From positions 1-23,096 of the forward strand of contig DHKK01000072.1 of NCBI GenBank assembly GCA_002404795.1: a stretch of 23,096 bases of DNA, read 5' to 3'. Shown here in pieces: positions 1 to 6,513 of this stretch; position 1 is the first letter of the stretch, and each line of letters starts with the position of its first letter. A model generated the notes under the pieces. The model was not told where the DNA came from. It made no database searches and saw only the letters and a list, made by a program, of their open reading frames with translations. The translations under genes and the position numbers were made by a program. This stretch comes from Clostridiales bacterium UBA4696. Lineage in GTDB: Bacteria; Bacillota; Clostridia; Oscillospirales; Oscillospiraceae.

Positions 1-299
1 ACGATGCCGGCGGTCAGGCGCGTGGCGTGGATGGGGCAGTTGAACTGCTCCATGGCGTACGGGATGCCGCCGATATGGTCCTCATGCCCGTGGGTCAGGA
101 ACATGCCGCGGATCTTGTCTTTGTTTTTGACCAGATACGTCATATCGGCAATGACCAGGTCGACGCCGTACATTTCCTCATCCGGGAAGCCAAGGCCGCA
201 GTCGACGATGATGATATCCTTGCCGTATTCGAGTACGGTCATATTTTTGCCGATCTCATTAAGACCGCCAAGGGGAATGATCTTTAATTTTTCTGCCAA
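1..299 (-). CDS. rnj: Ribonuclease J, N-terminal part (gene runs off the window)
   Basis: This is the first 99 codons of a metallo-beta-lactamase-fold ribonuclease J, which processes and degrades mRNA by endonucleolytic and 5'-to-3' exonucleolytic cleavage in the cytoplasm. The sequence shows the opening segment IIPLGGLNEIGKNM (residues 7-20), IVDCGLGFPDEEMYGVD, and the zinc-binding motif HGHEDH at residues 70-75 followed by IGGIPY, which are typical of the family. The start is inferred as TTG at 299-297, nine bases after AGGAAAGAG on the minus strand; no ATG in this frame gives a full N-terminus. The rest, including the beta-CASP and C-terminal domains, lies left of position 1. The gene is divergent from gdpP and has its own promoter and long leader. 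The family call is secure; which RNase J paralog (J1 or J2) cannot be told from this fragment. Confidence 0.93.
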   Translation of the reverse strand, partial: MAEKLKIIPLGGLNEIGKNMTVLEYGKDIIIVDCGLGFPDEEMYGVDLVIADMTYLVKNKDKIRGMFLTHGHEDHIGGIPYAMEQFNCPIHATRLTAGI

Positions 300-303
300 A
301 TGA

Positions 304-540
304 TTTCACTCTTTCCTAAAATAATATAAGTATGGATGCAGCTGCGCAGAGAGAACCTCTGCGCGGAACAAATGCAAAAAGGACGCAGGAACGCATGCCC
401 ATGCAGCTGGCCGGACAGTGCCCCGTCTCGCTCTGCCCATCGCCAATGCCGCCTGCGCTCCATACCGTATGCAGTTGATCTATTTGATGCGCCTGCGCGG
501 CGCACGATCCCAATCAAAAAGCCATGGAAGGTCATAGCTG
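304..540 (-). promoter_or_regulatory. Structured 5' leader of the RNase J gene
   Basis: About 240 nt lie between the inferred transcription start (near 540) and the TTG start codon. On the minus strand the leader has several inverted repeats. A closing helix can form between GTATGGA (465-459) and TCCATAC (336-330), extended by GCAG/CTGC. A second pairing, GGA(G)CGCAGG (461-452) with CCTGCGTCC (389-381), is followed at once by UUUUU (380-376) and looks like an intrinsic terminator with a long apical region. The two use the same 5' arm, so they exclude each other. There is also a hairpin GCGCAGAG/CTCTGCGC (364-344) and one near the 5' end, TGCGCC/GGCGCA (504-488). A 9-nt repeat ATGCAGCTG occurs at 336 and 401 of the plus strand. 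I could not match this to a named riboswitch. It may be an attenuator, an autoregulatory RNase J leader, or a small RNA such as a 6S-like RNA. Confidence 0.45.
522..527. repeat. Second CCATGG half-conserved operator-like site
   Basis: CCATGG with the flank GGAAGGT resembles the full palindrome centred at 564.5, but only one arm is well conserved. It lies about 15 nt downstream of the inferred RNase J transcription start. It is listed separately because the 40-bp spacing to the upstream site may matter; as a single hexamer it could be chance. Confidence 0.3.
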
Positions 541-546
541 ATACAT

Positions 547-575
547 AGTATAACACACTTTCCATGGAAAGTACA
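547..575 (-). promoter_or_regulatory. Promoter of the RNase J gene
   Basis: On the minus strand the -10 box TATACT (552-547) is preceded by 17 bp and a weak -35 box TGTACT (575-570). Transcription would begin near 540. The spacer and part of the -35 are covered by a perfect palindrome, which suggests control by a repressor. The -10 is a good match to the vegetative consensus; the -35 is poor. Confidence 0.55.
557..572. repeat. 16-bp perfect palindrome in the RNase J promoter (operator-like)
   Basis: ACTTTCCATGGAAAGT is a perfect palindrome lying between and over the -35 and -10 boxes of the minus-strand promoter. A partial copy with the same CCATGG core sits at 522-527 (flanks ACCTT on the minus strand), with core-to-core spacing of exactly 40 bp, near four helical turns. 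One site lies on the promoter and the other just after the transcription start, the usual placing for a dimeric repressor that can bind cooperatively. The regulator is not identified. Confidence 0.5.
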
Positions 576-635
576 CCTTTTTTTGTTCTTTTATCCATAT
601 TACAAATAAAATAAATAAAGAATGATAGATTATAA

Positions 636-664
636 TTGATTCCTTCGGCAAAATTTGATATAGT
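636..664 (+). promoter_or_regulatory. Promoter of the gdpP-rplI-dnaB operon
   Basis: TTGATT (636-641), a 17-bp spacer and TATAGT (659-664), with TGA just before the -10 (extended -10 form). The start site would be near 671, giving a short leader before the AGGAGG at 685-690. The spacing and boxes fit a housekeeping sigma factor well. The promoter is divergent from that of RNase J, about 60 bp away. Confidence 0.7.
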
Positions 665-699
665 AAACTTGATTACACAGAGACAGGAGGCGGCGGTCT

Positions 700-2676
700 A
701 TGAAAAAGCCGGTCGGGCGTCTGCTTTATCCGAATACGGGCTGGTACTTCGCGGCCATGCTGCTGTTTACCGCTGCGGCCGCCGCGGTCAGGCAGTATAT
801 CCTCGCGGGCGGCGCGCTGTTCGTTACGCTCATCATGTTCATCATCAGCCGTGCCCGGCTTTCCCGGCGCAAGCGGCAGCTGATGAGCTACGTGCAGACG
901 GCGACGGATTCCGTCGGTATTTCCGTTCACGCGGGCTCTGCGTTCCCGATGGCGGTCATCCGGCTGCCGGAAAATGAGATCATCTGGGGCAACCCCAGCT
1001 TCTTTACCATCACCGGTCTTTCCGATACCGCCAGCTATCAAACGCTCGACGCGGTCATCCCCGGCTTCTCCACCAGCTGGCTGCGTGAGGGCCGCTCCGA
1101 GCTGCCGGGCGACCAGATCATCGGCGGCCGCCGCTACCGCATCTACGGCAACTACGTCAAATCCGAGGACGACGCGACGACCGTGCAGCTGGCGACTATC
1201 TATTTTGCCGACATGACCGAGATGTTCAACGTCCGCGACGAATTCCTCCGCACGCGACCGATCGTCTCGATCATCCTGATCGATAACTACGATGAGCTGA
1301 CCGCCAACCTCTCCGACTCTGCCATCTCCACGCTCGACGCGCAGCTCAACGACGTCGTCGCCAACTGGACGGCGGGGCTGGAAGCGCTGTGCCGCAAGAT
1401 CGAGCGGAACCGCTATCTGCTAATCTTTGAGAGCAAGGACCTTGCCCGCTTGCAGGACGGTCGGTTCAGCATTCTGGAGGATGTGCGGCACGTCACGACC
1501 TCCGGCGGCATGTCCGCGACGATCTCGCTCGGCATCGGCAAGGACGGCGGGAGCTTTGCGGAGAATTACCGGTTTGCGTCCCTTGCCATCGAGATGTCGC
1601 TTTCCCGCGGCGGCGATCAGGCCGTCATTAAGGACCGGTTCAACTTCACCTTCTACGGCGGCCGCACCAAGGAAACGGAGCGGCATACGCGCGTCAAGTC
1701 CCGCGTGATGGCCAGTTCGCTATCTGAACTCATTGGGCAGTCGAGCACGGTCTATATCATGGGGCACCGGATGGCGGATCTGGACGCGCTCGGCTCGGCC
1801 GTGGGTCTTCTGTGCCTGTGCCGGGTGAAGGAGCGTCCGGCCCGGATCGTGATCGACCTGCAGAAAAACGCCTGCCAGAGCTTGATCGCCGAACTCAAGG
1901 CCACGCCCGGCTATGAAGATCTGTTCATTTCCGGGCAGGATGCGCTGGTCGAGGCGGACAACCGGAGCCTTCTTATCGTCGTCGACACCAACCGGCCGGA
2001 GCAGGTCGAATGTCGCCCGCTGCTCGAGTCCATCTCCCGCGTCGCGGTCATCGACCACCACCGCCGGGCGGCGGATTATATCGAGCAGCCGGTCCTCAAT
2101 CTGCACGAGCCGTATGCGTCCTCCGCGTCGGAGCTCGTGACGGAGCTTCTGCAGTACGCCGTCAGCCAGCGGGATGTGCGGCCGATCGAAGCGCAGGCGC
2201 TGCTGGCTGGTATCGTGCTGGACACGAAGAATTTCTCCGTGCGCACCGGCTCGCGCACGTTTGAGTCCGCGGCCTATCTGCGCAAGGCAGGCGCCGACCC
2301 GGTCGAGGTCAAGAAGCTGTTCCAGACGGACCTGGACGATACGCTCACCCGCTACCGCGTCGTGCAGGCTGCCCGGCTCTACCGCGGCGAGCTCGCCATC
2401 GCCTGTCTGGACGAGACCATCACCCGCACCATCGCCGCGCAGGCGGCCGATGAGCTCATCAACATCTCCGGCATCACTGCCTCGTTCGTCCTCTTCCCTG
2501 ACGGTGATCAGGTCATCATCAGCGCGCGTTCCATCGGCTCGTGCAATGTGCAGGTGGTGCTCGAAAAGCTCGGCGGCGGCGGCAACGGCGCGACGGCCGG
2601 CGCGCAGATCAAGGGCAAGCCGCTGCGGCAGGTCCTGCAGGAGCTTGTCGCGGCGATCGACGCATTTTATGCATAA
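700..2676 (+). CDS. gdpP: Cyclic-di-AMP phosphodiesterase GdpP (DHH family)
   Basis: A 658-residue membrane-anchored enzyme that hydrolyses the second messenger c-di-AMP to pApA and so affects osmotic and cell-wall homeostasis. Domain order matches GdpP/YybT: two hydrophobic helices (about 14-30 and 34-50), a PAS-like region (about 60-165), a degenerate GGDEF region (about 183-315) without an intact GGDEF motif, then DHH and DHHA1. Metal-binding residues are visible: H356, D360 and D362 in MGHRMADLDALGSA, and D452-H453-H454 in VIDHH. The DHHA1 motif usually written GGGH reads GGGGN here, with N629 in the His position, which may alter substrate handling. The ATG follows AGGAGG by 9 nt. The length is typical. 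It heads the housekeeping run, and rplI starts 42 nt after its stop, the common Firmicutes order. Confidence 0.95.
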   Translation: MKKPVGRLLYPNTGWYFAAMLLFTAAAAAVRQYILAGGALFVTLIMFIISRARLSRRKRQLMSYVQTATDSVGISVHAGSAFPMAVIRLPENEIIWGNPSFFTITGLSDTASYQTLDAVIPGFSTSWLREGRSELPGDQIIGGRRYRIYGNYVKSEDDATTVQLATIYFADMTEMFNVRDEFLRTRPIVSIILIDNYDELTANLSDSAISTLDAQLNDVVANWTAGLEALCRKIERNRYLLIFESKDLARLQDGRFSILEDVRHVTTSGGMSATISLGIGKDGGSFAENYRFASLAIEMSLSRGGDQAVIKDRFNFTFYGGRTKETERHTRVKSRVMASSLSELIGQSSTVYIMGHRMADLDALGSAVGLLCLCRVKERPARIVIDLQKNACQSLIAELKATPGYEDLFISGQDALVEADNRSLLIVVDTNRPEQVECRPLLESISRVAVIDHHRRAADYIEQPVLNLHEPYASSASELVTELLQYAVSQRDVRPIEAQALLAGIVLDTKNFSVRTGSRTFESAAYLRKAGADPVEVKKLFQTDLDDTLTRYRVVQAARLYRGELAIACLDETITRTIAAQAADELINISGITASFVLFPDGDQVIISARSIGSCNVQVVLEKLGGGGNGATAGAQIKGKPLRQVLQELVAAIDAFYA

Positions 2677-2718
2677 GACGCGATTTTCAAAAATTTCTCT
2701 CTGAAAGGAGTCACTACC

Positions 2719-3165
2719 ATGAAGGTTATTTTGGCACAGGATGTAAGAGGCCAGGGCAAGCGCGGCCAGATGATCGAGGTCTCCGATGGCTACGCCCGCA
2801 ATTTCCTGCTGCCGCGCAAGCTCGCGCAGGAAGCGACCGCCGATAACGTGAACACCATGAAAATGAACGACAAGGCCGCGCAGGAGCGTCAGGCCAAGGA
2901 GCGCGCAGAGGCGCTCGAGATCCGCAACCGGATGAAGGACATGACCGTCGTCGTCACCGCCAAGGGCGGCGGCGCGGGCCGTCTGTTCGGCTCGGTCACG
3001 AACACCGAAGTTGCCGACGCGCTGGCAAAGCAGGCCGACATCAAGCTTGACAAGCGCAAGATCGTGCTCGACGAGCCGATCAAGGCCGTCGGCGTGTACA
3101 CGGTCAAGTGCAAGCTCGGCTATGAGATCAACGCCGACCTCAAGGTCGAGGTCAAGGAAGGCTGA
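2719..3165 (+). CDS. rplI: 50S ribosomal protein L9
   Basis: A 148-residue large-subunit protein that binds 23S rRNA and limits ribosome slippage. The N-terminal signature is clear: VKILAQDV-like start, GQGKRGQMIEVSDGYARNF, then LLPRKLA at about 34-40. A long charged linker helix (about 45-75) and the C-terminal domain beginning near TVVVTAKGGGAGRLFGSVT follow, as in full-length L9. GAAAGGAG at 2703-2710 is 8 nt before the ATG. It lies between gdpP and dnaB, the conserved Firmicutes arrangement, and is probably co-transcribed with both. Confidence 0.97.
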   Translation: MKVILAQDVRGQGKRGQMIEVSDGYARNFLLPRKLAQEATADNVNTMKMNDKAAQERQAKERAEALEIRNRMKDMTVVVTAKGGGAGRLFGSVTNTEVADALAKQADIKLDKRKIVLDEPIKAVGVYTVKCKLGYEINADLKVEVKEG

Positions 3166-3171
3166 GACAGC

Positions 3172-3189
3172 GCCGCGCGCCGGCGCGGC
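3172..3189 (+). repeat. GC-rich hairpin between rplI and dnaB
   Basis: GCCGCGC, loop GCCG, GCGCGGC: a 7-bp all-GC stem starting 6 nt after the rplI stop codon. No T-run follows, so it is not a canonical intrinsic terminator. It could lower read-through into dnaB or protect the 3' end of the rplI message. Confidence 0.45.
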
Positions 3190-3238
3190 AGCTCTGCAAT
3201 CTTCTGCATTCTGATACACCGGAAGGATGAAAACACGT

Positions 3239-4579
3239 ATGGAAGACGAATTGCTCGCCCGGCAGACGCCACAGGCGCTGGAAGCGGAGCAGTCTGTGCT
3301 CGGCTCCATGCTCATCGACGAGCGCTGCGTACCGGACGTCGTCGGTATGCTGCAGCCGGAGGATTTTTACCTGCGGCAGAACCGCGAGATCTACGAGACC
3401 ATCTATACGATGTTCAACTTCTCGGAGAAGATCGACCCCGTTACCGTCCTCAATAAAATGAAAGAGCGCGGCGTGTACGACGAGGAACGCAGCTACGACT
3501 ATCTCGCCCAGCTGCTGAAGATCACGCCGACCGCCGCCAACGTCAAGCAATACTGCACGATCGTGCATGACAAGTCGCTGCTGCGCGCGCTGGCCGCCGC
3601 TTCGTCGGAGATCACGGATATGGTCTACGAGGGCGTCGGCACGGCGCAGGAGATGCTGGAGGTCTCGGAAAAGAAGATCTATTCCCTGCGCCGCGGCAAC
3701 ACCGGCGACAGTCTGCAGCACATCGGCAAGGTCATGATCAACGTTTACGACCGGCTGGAAGAGCTGGCTGCCTCCGGCAGCGAGATCCCGGGCCTGTCCA
3801 CGGGCCTGCACGACCTTGACCGCAAGATCAACGGCCTCAACAAGACCGACCTGATCCTGATCGCGGCCCGCCCCGGCATGGGCAAAACGGCGATCGCGCT
3901 CAACATCTGTCTGAACGTCGCGAAGACGTATGAGAAGACCGTCGCCTTTTTCTCGCTCGAGATGTCGCGCGAGCAGCTGGTCATGCGTCTTTTGTCCACG
4001 GAAAGCTTCGTGGAAAACCAGAAGCTCACCACCGGCCATCTGGAAGACGACGACTGGAGCAAGCTCTCTATCGCCTCCTCCGCGCTCAGCCAGACGGATA
4101 TCCGCGTGGACGACAACCCCGCCATCACCGTCGCGGAGATCAACGCCAAGTGCCGCCGGCTCGATAACCTCGGGCTGGTCCTGATTGACTATCTGCAGCT
4201 CATGACCGCCGCGGCTCCCGGCAAATCCGGCGACAACCGCGTGACGATCGTCAGCGATATCTCCCGCGCGCTCAAAATCATGGCCAAGGAGCTGAATGTG
4301 CCGGTCATCTGCCTGAGCCAGCTCTCGCGTGCCAACGAATCGAGAACCGACAAGCGTCCGATGCTCTCGGACCTTCGTGAATCCGGCGCCATCGAGCAGG
4401 ACGCCGACTCCGTCCTGTTCCTCTACCGCGACGAATATTATAACCCCAACACGCAGGACAAGAATATTGCCGAGTGCATCATCGCCAAAAACCGCCACGG
4501 CGAGACCGGCACGGTCAAGCTGCAGTGGCGGCCGCAGTTCTTTACCTTCTCTGATCTGGAGTGGAAGCATGAGGGCTGA
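3239..4579 (+). CDS. dnaB: Replicative DNA helicase DnaB
   Basis: A 446-residue hexameric helicase that unwinds DNA at the replication fork. The N-terminal DnaB domain begins RQTPQALEAEQSVLGSML. The RecA-like ATPase has Walker A RPGMGKT at residues 211-217, FFSLEMSREQL, a Walker B strand LVLIDYLQLM, and SDLRESGAIEQDAD near the C-terminus. The start is uncertain. An in-frame ATG at 3227 touches GGAAGG (3221-3226) with no spacing, so the ATG at 3239, which gives MEDELLARQTP as in relatives, is preferred. The 3' end overlaps tilS by 11 nt. No intein or insertion is seen. Confidence 0.94.
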   Translation: MEDELLARQTPQALEAEQSVLGSMLIDERCVPDVVGMLQPEDFYLRQNREIYETIYTMFNFSEKIDPVTVLNKMKERGVYDEERSYDYLAQLLKITPTAANVKQYCTIVHDKSLLRALAAASSEITDMVYEGVGTAQEMLEVSEKKIYSLRRGNTGDSLQHIGKVMINVYDRLEELAASGSEIPGLSTGLHDLDRKINGLNKTDLILIAARPGMGKTAIALNICLNVAKTYEKTVAFFSLEMSREQLVMRLLSTESFVENQKLTTGHLEDDDWSKLSIASSALSQTDIRVDDNPAITVAEINAKCRRLDNLGLVLIDYLQLMTAAAPGKSGDNRVTIVSDISRALKIMAKELNVPVICLSQLSRANESRTDKRPMLSDLRESGAIEQDADSVLFLYRDEYYNPNTQDKNIAECIIAKNRHGETGTVKLQWRPQFFTFSDLEWKHEG

Positions 4580-5927
4580 GGTCCTCGCCTGGATGCAGGC
4601 GCAGCAGATGACGAAGCCCGGCGATACGGTCGTATGCGCAGTGTCGGGCGGCGCGGATTCTGTGAGCATGCTGCACGTGCTGCTGTCACTGCAGGATGCG
4701 CTCGGCATCCGGGTGGAGGCCGCGCACTTCAACCATCACCTGCGCGGCGCGGAATCCGACCGCGACGAGGCCTTTGTCCGGCAGCTGTGCGTCTCGCTCG
4801 GCGTGCCGCTGCACACGGGCGGCGGCGACGTGCAGGCGCGGGCGGCGCAGACGCATGAATCTCTGGAAGAGGCTGCGCGCAAGCTCCGCTACGCGTTCTT
4901 TGATACCCTTCCCGGCCTTGTCGCCACGGCGCACACGCAGGATGATAACCTCGAGACCGTGCTTCTGAATCTCACGCGCGGGACCGGCCTTGCCGGACTG
5001 ACCGGCATTCCGCCGAAGCGCGGACGGCTCATCCGGCCGATGCTGGTCTGCACGCGGGCGCAGATCGAGGCGTATCTTGCTGAAAACGGATGCTCCTACG
5101 TGACCGACAGCACCAATCTCCTGCCGGACGCCCGGCGCAACCGGCTGCGCCAGCGCGTGATCCCGCTTCTGCGGGAGGAAAACCCCGCCGTCGCACAGAC
5201 CGTCTTCCGAACCTGCACGCTGCTCCGTAAGGATGACGCATATCTTGACGCGCAGGCGCGCGAGGCACTGCAGGCCGCCCAGCTGCCAAATGGCGTCAGC
5301 CGCAGCGCGCTTTCCACCTGGCCGGAGGCCGTGCGCACCCGCGCGGTCCGTCTGCTGCTCGGAACGATCCATGCGCCCAAGCTGACGCAGCGGCATATCG
5401 ACGCGGTCGACCGGCTGCTGTTCGCTTCGTGCCCCTCCGCTTCTGTCTCGCTGCCGGGCGGCTTTGCCGCGCGGCTGGAATACGACCGGCTGTACCTGAC
5501 GGACCGCTTCCCTGCCGCTTCCTTTTCACCCGTGACACTTTTGCCGGGCGAGACAGTGCTGATCCCGGCGCTCGGGCTGCGCGTCGAATGCCGGATCGAA
5601 GAAAATTTTCAGGAAAAAGCAAAAACCCTCTCCACTTTTGCAGTCAAATATGATACCATAGAGCAAACTCCCCGGATCACGATCCGTCCGCGTCAGGCGC
5701 ATGACGTCATGCACACGGCAGGCGGCACGAAGACGCTCAAAAAGCTGCTGATCGACCGCAAGGTCCCCGCAGCACGACGTGCGCTCGTGCCGGTGGCCGC
5801 TGACGCATCCGGTGTTCTGGGCGTTTATGGGATCGGCGTCGATCTGGGCCGCGCCGCGGCTCCGGGCGATTGCGCGGTCATCATCACGATCGAAGAAACA
5901 GAGAAAGAGGATAAGATGTATGATTAA
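4569..5927 (+). CDS. tilS: tRNA(Ile)-lysidine synthase TilS
   Basis: A 452-residue ATP-dependent enzyme that joins lysine to C34 of tRNA-Ile(CAU), converting it to read AUA codons. The PP-loop ATP-binding motif SGGADS is at residues 26-31. AAHFNHHLRGAESDRDEAFV, ATAHTQDDNLETVLLNLTRG and GLTGIPPKRGRLIRPML follow in the expected order. The C-terminal TilS domain ends in GGTKTLKKLLIDRKVP and GVYGIGVD. The reading frame is open further upstream, but the true start is the ATG at 4569, which overlaps the dnaB end and gives the normal MRAEVLAWM... N-terminus. It overlaps hpt by 8 nt, so translational coupling is likely. Confidence 0.94.
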   Translation: MRAEVLAWMQAQQMTKPGDTVVCAVSGGADSVSMLHVLLSLQDALGIRVEAAHFNHHLRGAESDRDEAFVRQLCVSLGVPLHTGGGDVQARAAQTHESLEEAARKLRYAFFDTLPGLVATAHTQDDNLETVLLNLTRGTGLAGLTGIPPKRGRLIRPMLVCTRAQIEAYLAENGCSYVTDSTNLLPDARRNRLRQRVIPLLREENPAVAQTVFRTCTLLRKDDAYLDAQAREALQAAQLPNGVSRSALSTWPEAVRTRAVRLLLGTIHAPKLTQRHIDAVDRLLFASCPSASVSLPGGFAARLEYDRLYLTDRFPAASFSPVTLLPGETVLIPALGLRVECRIEENFQEKAKTLSTFAVKYDTIEQTPRITIRPRQAHDVMHTAGGTKTLKKLLIDRKVPAARRALVPVAADASGVLGVYGIGVDLGRAAAPGDCAVIITIEETEKEDKMYD

Positions 5928-6480
5928 CAAGTCTGACATGCTGCAGGACATTGAGCGCGTGCTGGTCTCCGAAGAAGAGATCCACGTGCGGATCAAGGAA
6001 GTCGGCGCACAGATCGCAGACGACTATCGCGGCAAGTGCCCGATCCTGGTCGGCGTTCTCAAGGGCGTCGTTCCGTTTTTCGCGGAAATGGCGAATGCCA
6101 TCAGCATCCCCGTGCAGGAGGATTTCATGTGCATCACATCCTTTGAGGGCGGCACGGAATCCACCGGCAAGCTGACGTTCCGCAAGGATATCGACCATGA
6201 TATCGAGGGCCGCCATGTGCTCATTCTGGAGGATATCATCGATTCCGGCAGCACGCTCAAGATGATCTGCGAGATGTTCCACGAGCGCAAGCCTGCATCC
6301 GTCAAGATCTGCACGCTGCTTGACAAGCCCACCGGCCGCAAGGTCGAACTGAAGCCGGACTACACCTGCTTCACTGTCCCGCCCGCGTTCGTCGTCGGCT
6401 TCGGTCTGGACTATGAGGATTACTACCGTAACCTGCCGTTCGTCGGCGTGCTGAAGCCCTCTGTGTATCAGGACCGCTGA
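5920..6480 (+). CDS. hpt: Hypoxanthine phosphoribosyltransferase
   Basis: A 186-residue purine-salvage enzyme that makes IMP or GMP from hypoxanthine or guanine and PRPP. The PRPP-binding motif VLILEDIIDSGSTL is visible, with E104, D105 and D108. LVGVLKGVVPFF near residue 45, SFEGGTESTG in the flexible-loop region, and FVVGFGLDYEDYYRNLPFVGVL near the C-terminus are all family hallmarks. The ATG at 5920 follows AAAGAGG by 9 nt and overlaps the tilS stop region. The tilS-hpt-ftsH order is conserved in Firmicutes. Confidence 0.95.
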   Translation: MINKSDMLQDIERVLVSEEEIHVRIKEVGAQIADDYRGKCPILVGVLKGVVPFFAEMANAISIPVQEDFMCITSFEGGTESTGKLTFRKDIDHDIEGRHVLILEDIIDSGSTLKMICEMFHERKPASVKICTLLDKPTGRKVELKPDYTCFTVPPAFVVGFGLDYEDYYRNLPFVGVLKPSVYQDR

Positions 6481-6513
6481 AAAACCGTCTATTCCACATA
6501 AAGGAGAACCTCC

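Noticed and set aside
284..598. 104-codon open frame on the minus strand upstream of RNase J
   Set aside because: It runs across the promoter, the leader repeats and into the RNase J start in another frame, its ATG has no proper ribosome binding site, and the product has no recognisable domain.
3227..3238. Upstream ATG for dnaB at 3227
   Set aside because: GGAAGG touches it with no spacing, and the added residues are not in relatives; the ATG at 3239 was used, though 3227 cannot be ruled out.
1720..3315. 531-codon open frame antisense to gdpP and rplI
   Set aside because: It is a shadow of high-GC coding sequence on the other strand; both genes below it are clear family members. The same holds for the long frames at 3152-4732, 10966-12687, 15091-16737, 16857-17861, 17741-19033, 18994-20907 and 21372-22631.
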